64,000 nt of DNA, taken from the NCBI RefSeq assembly GCF_014642405.1, contig NZ_BMIN01000003.1:1-64000 (forward strand), in the 5' to 3' direction. Both the position numbers and the translations under genes were made by a program. Positions 27,396-35,776 of this stretch are shown here, piece after piece (the first letter of the stretch is position 1; each line of letters starts with the position of its first letter). This DNA is from Pontibacillus salipaludis. Lineage in GTDB: Bacteria; Bacillota; Bacilli; Bacillales; BH030062. Below the pieces are notes generated by a model. It searched no databases and was not told the DNA's origin. It saw only the letters and a list, made by a program, of their open reading frames with translations.

Positions 27396-28334
27396 ATGAA
27401 CATACTACTAACCGGTGGAGCTGGGTTTATCGGTTCACATTTGACTGAATCTCTATTAAAAGATGGCCATAAAGTTACCATTATTGATAAATTTCATCCT
27501 TACTATGACTACAGTCGAAAGAAGGAACAGTTAGACCGACTCTTTAGTTACGATAACCTTACATTTCACGAGGTAGATTTATTAGATAAAGAAAGTTGCG
27601 CACCCATTTTTGGTCAGCCATTTGAAGCTGTTGTCCATTTGGCTGCTTTACCGGGAGTTCCTTATTCATTCGAACAGCCTTTAGAATACGTCGATGAAGA
27701 TATTAAAGGAACCATCAACGTATTAACCCTTGCTGGAGAAGCTGGAATCCCGCACGTGTTATTTGGGTCTTCTTCATCTGTATACGGAAACAGAACCGGG
27801 AAGATGAGTGAAGATTTACCTATCCAAAATGTTTCTTCACCTTATGCTGCAGCTAAAGTGAGCGGGGAAACTTATGCACACATGTATCAGCAGGTATACG
27901 GCTTCCAATTAACAGTTTTCCGCTACTTCACAGTGTATGGACCATGGGGAAGACCGGACATGGCGATACCGAAATTCATTCAAGCAAGTCTTCAAGGTGA
28001 ACCAATCGTCGTCTTCGGGAACGGTACAGCTCGTGACTATACTTATATAGATGACATAGTGGATGGTATGCGTCTGGCGCTTCAACATAGTAAGGGGAAT
28101 CACGTATATAATATTGGTTCTGGTAACCCAGTCACAATTGAAACATTAGTGGAATCATTAAAAGAACTCTTTCCTGAATTGAAGGTTAATTATGCACCAT
28201 TTCGAAAAGGCGATGTTCAACAAACATGGGCTGACTTGACAAAAGCTAAGCAGTTAATTGGGTATGAGCCAAAGCACACGTTTGAAGAAGGGCTTAGAAA
28301 AACAGTTCAATGGTTTATGAGTTATGAAAAGTAA
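27396..28334 (+). CDS. NAD-dependent nucleotide-sugar epimerase
   Basis: A 312-residue extended short-chain dehydrogenase of the UDP-sugar epimerase/dehydratase group. The Rossmann motif GGAGFIGSH (about 7-15) and the catalytic S...YxxxK triad (SSSSVYG, then PYAAAK) are intact, and YGPWGRPDMA is the usual sugar-nucleotide loop. UDP-glucose or UDP-glucuronate 4-epimerase are the best guesses. It is the first of four overlapping genes with a flippase-like protein, a membrane phosphodiesterase and a GT2, implying supply of an activated sugar to a surface glycolipid or polymer. Confidence 0.85.
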   Translation: MNILLTGGAGFIGSHLTESLLKDGHKVTIIDKFHPYYDYSRKKEQLDRLFSYDNLTFHEVDLLDKESCAPIFGQPFEAVVHLAALPGVPYSFEQPLEYVDEDIKGTINVLTLAGEAGIPHVLFGSSSSVYGNRTGKMSEDLPIQNVSSPYAAAKVSGETYAHMYQQVYGFQLTVFRYFTVYGPWGRPDMAIPKFIQASLQGEPIVVFGNGTARDYTYIDDIVDGMRLALQHSKGNHVYNIGSGNPVTIETLVESLKELFPELKVNYAPFRKGDVQQTWADLTKAKQLIGYEPKHTFEEGLRKTVQWFMSYEK

Positions 28335-29256
28335 AAGAATGGTTAGTTGGATCATTCGGATAGCTGGTCTCCTTTTATCAGGCTTATTTATATATCTAAC
28401 TGTACATTATTTTTCTTTAGAGACGGTTACACGGGTCTCGATGGAATTAATTTTTTCCCCATTATGGCTAGGGGTAATGATGTCAACTTATGCTCTTTCT
28501 TTTTGTGTGAAAGCATATGTTTGGCAGAGCTATATAGGTGAAAAGGGCAGCTTTGCTCCTTATTGGTCTGGTATACATTACGCGCTATTTATGAATCATA
28601 TTCTTCCTTTTAAAACGGGTGATGTTGTAAGAGCAGGTGTGATTAAAGGGGCGAAACCTTTATCCTGGGAGCAAAGTGTAAGTAGTGTTGTGGCAATGAG
28701 GGTGCTTGATTTAGGCGGGCTTGTCCTTTTGGCTGGTATTGGCACTTTTTTATATATGGATACGTTTTTCTATGTAGGAATGATCGCCTTGATTGCTATG
28801 GTTTTACTTGTAATCGCGCTACCTTTTCGCACTAAGCATGTACTAAGGAAATCTGTTTTTCAATCTATGGTCCATTTTTCATCTACATTATTATCTATAA
28901 AAGGGCTATTCCTATTTGGTCTAATTCTACTAAGTTGGGTACTCGAAGGGTTTGCGATTTATAGTGTTGGTAGGATTGCAATTGAAGGTATTGGATTCTT
29001 CGAAGCCGTTTGGGCGACATCTGTAGCTGTAGTAAGTGGTGTGTTTCAGGTCACACCTGGAAACATTGCAGGTTATGAGAGTGTACAGAGTTATGCCCTG
29101 ACCTTTATAGATGTTCCGATCGAGACGGGTTATACAATTGCTATCATTACGCATGTATTTAAATTTATGTATGCTTATGTAACTGGGGTAATAAGTTTTT
29201 ATCTGACACCCGTATCAAGCACCGTTGTTAAAAGATGGCTTAAGAGGAGGGGGTAA
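28324..29256 (+). CDS. YbhN/UPF0104 flippase-like membrane protein
   Basis: A 310-residue polytopic protein of the lysylphosphatidylglycerol synthase transmembrane-region family (YbhN, UPF0104). About eight hydrophobic segments are present, with the family hallmark NHILPFKTGDVVRAGV near residue 90 and a second conserved loop VTPGNIAGYESVQ near 240. It lacks the cytosolic aminoacyltransferase domain of MprF. It overlaps the epimerase by 11 bases. Proteins of this type often accompany glycosyltransferases and may move lipid-linked sugars; that role is inferred. Confidence 0.8.
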   Translation: MKSKRMVSWIIRIAGLLLSGLFIYLTVHYFSLETVTRVSMELIFSPLWLGVMMSTYALSFCVKAYVWQSYIGEKGSFAPYWSGIHYALFMNHILPFKTGDVVRAGVIKGAKPLSWEQSVSSVVAMRVLDLGGLVLLAGIGTFLYMDTFFYVGMIALIAMVLLVIALPFRTKHVLRKSVFQSMVHFSSTLLSIKGLFLFGLILLSWVLEGFAIYSVGRIAIEGIGFFEAVWATSVAVVSGVFQVTPGNIAGYESVQSYALTFIDVPIETGYTIAIITHVFKFMYAYVTGVISFYLTPVSSTVVKRWLKRRG

Positions 29257-29260
29257 TACA

Positions 29261-30721
29261 ATGAAACAAGCTTCATCATTTGAAAAAGTAGCAGCACGAG
29301 GCTGGAATTTATTAAACGAAGGAAAACCTTTCACTCCTATTTTTGTTATAGGTACAATGCTTTTGTATCACTTAAACGATTTGTATACATCAGCTGGGGC
29401 GTTAGCGATCAGTGTTATATACGTATTACCGTTATTAGCCTTGTTTTATTATTTTGATTTTCCATTATTATTAAGGTCATATTTATGGATTCCGGTTGTA
29501 GGATTTTTAATGATCTTCCAAAGTAGCTATTTATCGTTATGGTTGTTAGCTCTTGGTTTATATTTCTTCTTTACTGTGTTCTTTTGGGGAACTTTTTATT
29601 ATCATATGAGAATTGGTACGACATGGTGGAATTTTACACGATTTTGGAAGCTCGTACTAAAGAATAGCGACTCAACAAGTGGGAATGCACAAGAGCAAAT
29701 ACCTAAATTTGTTCTCCTTTTAGGGGTGTGGGAGTATGCTTTTCAACATTTAGATACGGGTGGTCTAAGTATCACTAATCTCTATCAACTTATCTTGTTC
29801 TACGCAGGCGTGGCGGTTTTCACATGGATTTTGCACCATTTTCTATTTGATTGGAAGCCAAAGCCTTATGAATCCTACACGAAAGAAAATTACAGTGAAG
29901 CAGAAGAAGCAACAAATGAGCGTGTCATTGTAATTGTTATTGATGGAATGAGAAAAGACCGTTTCGAGGCCGCTCATACACCTTTCCTTGATTCTTTAAA
30001 ACAGCAAGGAACAGAATATACTCAAATGGAGACCGTATATCCTGCTCGTACGGTTGTCTGTTTCACCTCTATGTTTACTGGAACCTATCCATTTGAACAT
30101 AAAATACAAAGTAACATGGTATGGAAGCTCGGGGCACAAACTGAAAGTATTTTCGATTCTTTACGTAAAGTAGATAAAAAAGGGCGATTACTTGGCATTG
30201 CGCATCTTGTTGATACGTTCGGGGATGATGTAGATACAGTAACAGCTGTGATGCACAACGACGTGGCGGATCAAAACATTGTTCAAAAAGGAAAAGAAAT
30301 AATGGAGACAGAAAACCCAGAACTATTTATTATGCAATTAATAAGTACGGACCAAACGGGACATAGTCGTGGGGTGTTATACGATGATTATATCGAAAAA
30401 ATTGAAGAAACAGATACGCTTGTTAAAGACTATGTAGATTGGTTAACAGAAAAAGGGTTTATGGAGAATACAACCCTTATGGTTTGCGCCGATCATGGTC
30501 AAGCTGATGGGATAGGCGGGCATGGTCACTTAGATGAAGGAGAACGTTTCGTTCCTTTCTTCATGACAGGCCCAACTATAGAGAAAGGGAAACGTGTAGA
30601 GAAAAAGCATAGTCTTGTGTCTATGGCCCCAACGATTGCACAGTTACTTGGGGCACCTTTCCCTGACCATTCACGTGGTGAAGTACTGACGGAGCAGGAG
30701 AAGGAGGACCCATCATCATGA
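29261..30721 (+). CDS. membrane-anchored type I phosphodiesterase/nucleotide pyrophosphatase-like protein
   Basis: A 486-residue protein from the ATG at 29261, which follows AGAGGAGGGGG. The N-terminal half (about 25-210) has five or six hydrophobic segments. The C-terminal half is an alkaline phosphatase superfamily domain of the phosphodiesterase/NPP type: VIVIDGMRKD, nucleophile region YPARTVVCFTSM, STDQTGHSRG, CADHGQ and GGHGH, so all metal ligands seem present. It probably cleaves or transfers a phosphodiester group on a glycolipid or nucleotide-sugar. The next gene starts within its last codon. Confidence 0.8.
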   Translation: MKQASSFEKVAARGWNLLNEGKPFTPIFVIGTMLLYHLNDLYTSAGALAISVIYVLPLLALFYYFDFPLLLRSYLWIPVVGFLMIFQSSYLSLWLLALGLYFFFTVFFWGTFYYHMRIGTTWWNFTRFWKLVLKNSDSTSGNAQEQIPKFVLLLGVWEYAFQHLDTGGLSITNLYQLILFYAGVAVFTWILHHFLFDWKPKPYESYTKENYSEAEEATNERVIVIVIDGMRKDRFEAAHTPFLDSLKQQGTEYTQMETVYPARTVVCFTSMFTGTYPFEHKIQSNMVWKLGAQTESIFDSLRKVDKKGRLLGIAHLVDTFGDDVDTVTAVMHNDVADQNIVQKGKEIMETENPELFIMQLISTDQTGHSRGVLYDDYIEKIEETDTLVKDYVDWLTEKGFMENTTLMVCADHGQADGIGGHGHLDEGERFVPFFMTGPTIEKGKRVEKKHSLVSMAPTIAQLLGAPFPDHSRGEVLTEQEKEDPSS

Positions 30722-31449
30722 AAAAGGTAGTCGTATTTTTACCTGCCTACAACGAAGAAGATTGTATAGTGGAAATGATTCAAACGATTCCTCGGACAAT
30801 GAGTCCGGATGTGGAAGTCAAGATCATTGTCATTGATGATGGTTCCAAAGACAAAACCGTAGAGCTGGCCAATCGAGCAGGAGTTGATGCAGTTTATCAA
30901 AATGAAACCAATCAGGGGTTAGGCGCTGCTGTCAGACAAGGGTTTCAACGATGTTTAGAACTAGGTGCAGATATCGGTGTTATGATCGATGCTGACTTAG
31001 AATACCCTGGCCGTCAAATTCCTGACGTGATCCAGCCTATTTTGGACGGAAAGGCTGATTACGTTATGGGATCAAGGTTTCTAGGCACGATTGAGGGGAT
31101 GAAGGTACACCGACGCCTTGGGAACTACGCTTTCACCCTTCTTCAATCCATTCTATTGAAAAGGTGGATTCATGATGGTCAATCTGGCATGAGAGCTTTT
31201 TCTAAAGAGGTTTTACAAGAGGCTGAAATCATCCATGACTACAATTATGCCCAGGTTGTCACGCTTAACATTGTTAGAAAAGGCTTCCGAATGATAGAAA
31301 TCCCGATCCATTATCAAGTTCGAAAAAAAGGTGAATCTTTTATTAAATTTAAAGCTTATATGAGCTCTGTATTACCTGCGATTTATCGTGAAATGAGACG
31401 AAAACCAATCCCTTTCACTAAATCTCAAGGGAATGAAGAGTGGACTTGA
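30718..31449 (+). CDS. family 2 glycosyltransferase (DPM1-like)
   Basis: A 243-residue GT-A fold glycosyltransferase resembling polyprenyl- or dolichyl-phosphate sugar synthases. Motifs: FLPAYNEEDCI at the N terminus, VIDDGSKDKT, the metal-binding DADLEYP, and DGQSGMRAFSKEVL in the acceptor region. No membrane segment is obvious. It overlaps the phosphodiesterase by four bases (ATGA), so the four genes from 27396 form one translationally linked operon. It could load a sugar onto polyprenyl phosphate for the GT-C like protein at 33584; that link is inferred. Confidence 0.85.
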   Translation: MKKVVVFLPAYNEEDCIVEMIQTIPRTMSPDVEVKIIVIDDGSKDKTVELANRAGVDAVYQNETNQGLGAAVRQGFQRCLELGADIGVMIDADLEYPGRQIPDVIQPILDGKADYVMGSRFLGTIEGMKVHRRLGNYAFTLLQSILLKRWIHDGQSGMRAFSKEVLQEAEIIHDYNYAQVVTLNIVRKGFRMIEIPIHYQVRKKGESFIKFKAYMSSVLPAIYREMRRKPIPFTKSQGNEEWT

Positions 31450-31460
31450 TGTAGTGATGC

Positions 31461-31502
31461 GGTGGCAAGGGAAACGAGTCGTTTCCCCTGTCACCTTTTT
31501 TT
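31461..31502 (+). terminator. terminator of the glycolipid cluster, probably repeat-derived
   Basis: GGTGGCAAGGGAAACGA and TCGTTTCCCCTGTCACC form an imperfect long hairpin followed by seven T. The central AAACGA/TCGTTT sequence resembles the ends of the palindromic repeat modules, as if a module collapsed to its outer arms. Confidence 0.82.
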
Positions 31503-31544
31503 AATAATAGGCTATTCAAGAATAGGGGAGGATTGTTGAAGACT

Positions 31545-31650
31545 TGAAAATGAGAGAGAATGTTTCCGCTTGCGTAGTTAGAGCGTGAGGCGGTTTGGGA
31601 AAGCGAGTCGTTCCTCAGACACCCCAAGCACTCAACAAGCGTAACGGCCC
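31545..31650. repeat. decayed fragment of the palindromic repeat (copy C)
   Basis: GAGAATGTTTCCGCTTGC and GAGGCGGTTTGGGAAAGCG resemble the outer end of a module 2 in reverse. They are directly followed by AAAGCGAGTCGTTCC and CAGACACCCC, the outer end of a module 1, then CACTCAACAAGCGTAACGGC. Interior parts are missing, so this is a deletion remnant. Confidence 0.7.
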
Positions 31651-31739
31651 TATCTACACAAAAAATAATTACCAGAGTTCTCTGTTATTGTATAGCTTAA
31701 AGAAAACCATCTGTTAGGTAAAAAAATGCTAAACTCTGC

Positions 31740-31768
31740 TTGACTCAGACGTTGATAATCATTATCAT
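31740..31768 (+). promoter_or_regulatory. promoter with perfect Fur box
   Basis: TGATAATCATTATCA (31753-31767) matches the Fur 7-1-7 consensus completely. It overlaps a plausible promoter, TTGACT (31740-31745), 17 bases, TATCAT (31763-31768). Confidence 0.92.
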
Positions 31769-31786
31769 TATCGTAGGAGGTCTCAA

Positions 31787-32536
31787 ATGAAAAAGATTAT
31801 CATTTCCATTATAACGCTTACACTTAGTTTACTAATTATGAATCCAATCCAATTAGCTGCATATTCTTATGGGGACCCTGGTGAAGAAAAATTCGCCGAA
31901 GCTTATAAAGAAGTGAAACAGTACGTTGAAGCTGATGATTGGGATCAAGCTGAACAAATTATTGAAACATACGATAAAGAATTTAACTTATATTTTAAAC
32001 AAACGGTTCCTTACATAGAGCAAGCGCTCGAAAATCAAAACCAAGAGTTACTTTTAAAGAGTTATCGAACAGCGCTACGGTTAAATGTGGAGCGTCGTCT
32101 TCATTTTGCTCAGGAACAATTTGAGGATTATGGTCAGGCAAAATTATTACTTGCCAAAGCACGGGGTACATTTGACGTTTTACAACCTTCTTTTAAAGAT
32201 GATCAAGGGGAAGAGGCAGTTCAATCCATTTATGACTCTTTTGATCAAGCCTTGCAATCCTTAGGAAATCCAGGTCTATTTGGGATTGGGAATCAGGAAA
32301 GTGACCAAGAGACGTTTGATAGTGAAATAGAAGCGATCAACACATCTCTAAAAGAAGCTTTTCCAGTTCCTGATCAAGAGGATAGTAATGCGAATTTAAC
32401 AGAGGAAAACTTAGGTCTGTTTGGTGGAGAAGATGGAGAGTCAAGCCCTATTTGGAAGTGGGTCTCCATTGGTCTTGTCGTTTTATTTGTCTTACTTATT
32501 GTCTTTAACAGAATGAAGAATCGTAAGGAAGAATAG
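31787..32536 (+). CDS. extracytoplasmic FTR1-associated protein
   Basis: A 249-residue protein with an N-terminal signal or anchor segment (about 1-24), an acidic helical extracellular domain (about 30-200) and a C-terminal membrane helix (about 225-242) ending in basic residues. It directly precedes the FTR1 permease gene under a perfect Fur box. Helical extracytoplasmic domains of this kind are fused to the N terminus of FTR1 permeases in some Firmicutes, so here the protein may be split into two genes. It probably helps deliver iron; no metal motif is certain. Confidence 0.75.
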   Translation: MKKIIISIITLTLSLLIMNPIQLAAYSYGDPGEEKFAEAYKEVKQYVEADDWDQAEQIIETYDKEFNLYFKQTVPYIEQALENQNQELLLKSYRTALRLNVERRLHFAQEQFEDYGQAKLLLAKARGTFDVLQPSFKDDQGEEAVQSIYDSFDQALQSLGNPGLFGIGNQESDQETFDSEIEAINTSLKEAFPVPDQEDSNANLTEENLGLFGGEDGESSPIWKWVSIGLVVLFVLLIVFNRMKNRKEE

Positions 32537-32557
32537 GCATAGAGGGGGAGAACAACT

Positions 32558-33493
32558 ATGGATTTTCAAGCCTTTCTGATCACACTTAGAGAAGCATTAG
32601 AAGCGATATTAATTGTTGGGTTAATCTTAAGTTATTTAACGCGCTTAGATGCGAAGAAATATCATCCTTGGGTGTACGCTGGTGTGTTTTTTGCGCTCTT
32701 AAGTAGCTTTGGAGTTGCTTTGTTATTCCAAGTCATTTTTACTGGCTTTGCTAGCTTTGGGTCTGAAGTATACTTAAAGATAGGTATTCTATTTGCTTCA
32801 GTAATCTTGCTTAGTCATATGGTAATGTGGATGAAGAAAGAATCGAAGAATGTAAATGGAGACATGCAAAAGAAAATCAATGCTGCCGTTACCGCAGGCA
32901 GTGTGACAGCTCTTATTCTTCATACGTACTTAATTGTGCTACGTGAAGGCGTGGAAACCGTGTTCTTCTTTGCTGCAATAAGTGGTGGTGATATCCAGGA
33001 GGTCTTTACAAGTTATGGAGCTCTTAGCGGTTTAATGCTTGCATTAATATTAGGATATCTTTTCTTCACCGGGACTATGAAGTTCTCGTTAAAAACGTTC
33101 TTCCGAGTTACCGGAGTATTAATCATGTTTATTGCTGCTGGACTATTGGTACAAGGAGTAGGCATGCTGCAGGACTTAGGGAAAATGGGGTCTGTATATG
33201 AGACAGTACAAGGTACTCCTAAAGCGGTTTATGATATTGTAGAATTTATGCCAGAGCACTATCAAGACGAGATGCATTATGAGCGTGATACAGGTAATGA
33301 CGTTATGGTTAGTGGTCAGATTGGTTTGTTTATGGCTGCCATGTTTGGGTACAGTCATAATCCAACTGTTGAACAAATCGCAGCATACTGGCTATACTTT
33401 GCATTTATTATTGGTGCAAATATGTTACATGCCAAGGAGTTTAAACTATTTAGAAGAAAGAAGTCTAAAGCAGTGGATCAAACCGTAGCTTAA
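32558..33493 (+). CDS. efeU: FTR1 family iron permease
   Basis: A 311-residue high-affinity iron permease of the FTR1/EfeU (OFeT) family. It has seven or so membrane segments and both REXXE iron-binding motifs: REALE near residue 12 and REGVE near residue 129. A good ribosome site (GAGGGGGAG) follows the upstream gene by 21 bases, so both are controlled by the same Fur box. No EfeB peroxidase or multicopper oxidase gene is nearby. A terminator follows. Confidence 0.92.
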   Translation: MDFQAFLITLREALEAILIVGLILSYLTRLDAKKYHPWVYAGVFFALLSSFGVALLFQVIFTGFASFGSEVYLKIGILFASVILLSHMVMWMKKESKNVNGDMQKKINAAVTAGSVTALILHTYLIVLREGVETVFFFAAISGGDIQEVFTSYGALSGLMLALILGYLFFTGTMKFSLKTFFRVTGVLIMFIAAGLLVQGVGMLQDLGKMGSVYETVQGTPKAVYDIVEFMPEHYQDEMHYERDTGNDVMVSGQIGLFMAAMFGYSHNPTVEQIAAYWLYFAFIIGANMLHAKEFKLFRRKKSKAVDQTVA

Positions 33494-33526
33494 GTCTATT
33501 CTCCCTCTTATAAACCTAACTCTATG

Positions 33527-33553
33527 AAACCCGCCATATGTGCGGGTTTTTTC
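33527..33553 (+). terminator. terminator of the FTR1 operon
   Basis: AACCCGC and GCGGGTT stem followed by TTTTC. Confidence 0.88.
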
Positions 33554-33583
33554 GTATCTAATTGCAGGAAGGGAAACTAGTTC

Positions 33584-35032
33584 ATGAAGAAAATATTACG
33601 GTTTATAGAAAATAGCACCACAGGGATCGCAGCCATATGCCTGGTATTAATTGTGTTTGCCCGTGCTCATTATAGTAGCGCTTTCGCGAGAAGCTGGGAT
33701 GCAGTGGATTTCGCGTTAGGTGTTCAATCATTTAACCTTCTGGATATGCAACCTCATTTCCCAGGCTATCCATACTTCATTTTAGGTGGAATGTTGATGG
33801 ATAATTTTGTGAATGATCCTGCCCTCGCCCTGTCCGTATGGAATAGCGTTCTATCCTTGTCCTCTATAATTCCAATGTGGCTAATCTATAAACGGTATCT
33901 TCCTATGAGTAGAGCGATTATGGCAGTTGCGTTGTCTCAATCAATCCCATTTTTAAATATCATTATAGCCTCTCCGATGTCTGAAGGAATGGCTTATACT
34001 GTGATGTGGTGGTACATATGGAGTCTTGTATTAGCACTTGAGAAAGGGAAGTATAGTTTTGACCTTCTCTCTCTGTTGTTATTTAGCATTCTTATGGGTG
34101 TAAGGCTTTCTTATTTGCCTTTAAGTATTGGTATTTTGATTATTTGGTATAAAAGGTGGAAGGAGAAAGGTGGGACTCATGTTCTAGAACAAGCAGGGGT
34201 AGCTATAATCTTTCAACTCTTTTGGGTTTATCCTCTAGTTTTGTCAGTTGGGGGTATAGGGAGCTTTGAATACATTGCTACTGAATTTGTGAAAGGCCAT
34301 TTTACAGGGTGGGGTGGATCCATAGCGACTGAAGAAGATCCTTTCTTTATTCGTGCAATCACGTTTTTATGGGGAAATATTCTGTGGGTGGGTCTTTCAC
34401 TCAAAACTGTTATCATTCTGTTATTATATAGCACTCTTGTTTTTTATAACGTTTATCGACCTCTCAATCTTTCTTATCATAAGCTATGGTGGAGTTTGTT
34501 AATGGCTTATACAGTCTGGGCATTCTTTGCTCAGAATGTAGATAAGCCAAGGCATATTCTACCAGTTGTGGTTATACTTATTGCTGTTTTTCTTATGCGC
34601 TCACTTCAATCAAGAAGCAGAGGAGTTCTATGGATTAGTACCATCCTCCTTATTGTTCAAACTATCTTGAGTATTCAATACGTAGAAAAGCAGGCAACGG
34701 AGTTACCTGCTACTTATCAGTTGGCTCAATACATAGAGCGACAATCTGAACCCTTAAAAATATACACTTGGGAAGAGGAGCGGGTGTTGCAGTATGTAGG
34801 AGTATCAAAAGCATTTGAAAAGGTTCAAACGTATGCCCTTTTTGAACAAAATGCAAGGAGTCAACGAGCAAAAGGGAAAACGGTCTATGTTACAGAACGT
34901 GTTGTTCGTGGTTTCTCTCAACAAGGAGTAGATACGTCCTCATTCACCCCTGTTAAACAATTTGATTCTGATAACATATTTGACCCTATTTATAGCGATA
35001 TTACTTTATTTAAATGGATTATGTCGTCATAA
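33584..35032 (+). CDS. polytopic GT-C like membrane protein
   Basis: A 482-residue integral membrane protein with about ten hydrophobic segments and a soluble C-terminal tail (about 385-482). The first extracellular loop carries SFARSWDAVDFALGVQSF, where an aspartate after the first helix is typical of GT-C glycosyltransferases (ArnT/PMT type) that use lipid-linked sugars; HFPGYPYFI is also reminiscent of that group. It may work with the GT2 cluster upstream. It overlaps the convergent yslB gene by 14 bases. The family assignment is tentative. Confidence 0.6.
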   Translation: MKKILRFIENSTTGIAAICLVLIVFARAHYSSAFARSWDAVDFALGVQSFNLLDMQPHFPGYPYFILGGMLMDNFVNDPALALSVWNSVLSLSSIIPMWLIYKRYLPMSRAIMAVALSQSIPFLNIIIASPMSEGMAYTVMWWYIWSLVLALEKGKYSFDLLSLLLFSILMGVRLSYLPLSIGILIIWYKRWKEKGGTHVLEQAGVAIIFQLFWVYPLVLSVGGIGSFEYIATEFVKGHFTGWGGSIATEEDPFFIRAITFLWGNILWVGLSLKTVIILLLYSTLVFYNVYRPLNLSYHKLWWSLLMAYTVWAFFAQNVDKPRHILPVVVILIAVFLMRSLQSRSRGVLWISTILLIVQTILSIQYVEKQATELPATYQLAQYIERQSEPLKIYTWEEERVLQYVGVSKAFEKVQTYALFEQNARSQRAKGKTVYVTERVVRGFSQQGVDTSSFTPVKQFDSDNIFDPIYSDITLFKWIMSS

Positions 35033-35450
35033 CGGTAAATGATATCGTTTGTTTTTTACTATGACATTCATAAGCGCATTCGGCTGTCGTACCTAATAGC
35101 AATGTAATTTGTTCTGCTAAGAAGCCAGCTTCTAAACGAAAATTATATGGGGTTTTATACTTTAATCTTTTTTGAGTTAGTTCGCCAGAAAGAGTAAACT
35201 GATACTCTTTCTTTTTTTCTTTTTCTAAATAAAGTTCACCCCAGGACATTGCTCCAAAAAATGTTCCGATTTCATCAATTGATTCGCAAGGATATTTTCG
35301 TGCCAAGCTTTTCCCCATAAAGTATAAGATCGTGTCTTTTTCTTTACCTAATAAATCTGGTAAAAGTTGATTCCTCAGTACCTCATGACCAATTAAAGAA
35401 GAGGGTACATCACTGTATTCATCGAATAAGTTGGCGATTTGTTCATTCAT
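35019..35450 (-). CDS. yslB: YslB family protein (DUF2507)
   Basis: A 143-residue soluble protein of the DUF2507 family, equivalent to B. subtilis YslB, which lies upstream of sdhC there too. Features: the SLIGHEVLRNQLLPDLLG start region, LYFMGKSLARKYP, and a C-terminal RLEAGFLAEQITLLLG helix with two cysteines (AECAYEC). The family resembles V4R-type small-molecule or trafficking domains, but its role is unknown. Its 3' end overlaps the convergent membrane-protein gene and no terminator lies between them. Confidence 0.87.
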   Translation of the reverse strand: MNEQIANLFDEYSDVPSSLIGHEVLRNQLLPDLLGKEKDTILYFMGKSLARKYPCESIDEIGTFFGAMSWGELYLEKEKKKEYQFTLSGELTQKRLKYKTPYNFRLEAGFLAEQITLLLGTTAECAYECHSKKQTISFTVMTT

Positions 35451-35597
35451 TTATGTTCATCCTCTCTGCTCTTTTCATTATTGCAGGGGGCAAGGTTCTC
35501 TGCAATATGTTCTTTTCGAAAAGAGAGTAAAGATAAAAGTTTATGAGTGGAAACTTAAAAGAAAAACCACAATCAACCAATTTATTAACTTGTTTTC

Positions 35598-35626
35598 TTG
35601 ACGCTTACCATGGATAGAAGTACAAT
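35598..35626 (+). promoter_or_regulatory. sigma-A promoter of sdhCAB
   Basis: TTGACG (35598-35603), a 17-base spacer and TACAAT (35621-35626). It is about 145 bases upstream of sdhC, leaving a long leader. Confidence 0.7.
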
Positions 35627-35701
35627 AAACGTGACATAAATTGTGCCTTTTTTTCAGATAAATTAGGGGAAGCTAGAGTTTGTTTCCTTTTTTTAAGGGT
35701 T

Positions 35702-35718
35702 TAGTAAAGCGCTTTATT
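35702..35718 (+). promoter_or_regulatory. possible CcpA cre site in the sdh leader
   Basis: TAGTAAAGCGCTTTATT contains the perfect palindrome TAAAGCGCTTTA, similar to cre elements. Its position about 75 bases after the predicted start would suit roadblock repression by glucose. Confidence 0.5.
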
Positions 35719-35776
35719 GTCTGAAAAGTTTGCGCAAATAAAGTTACATACTATTCGAGGGGGGTAAACGTCACAC

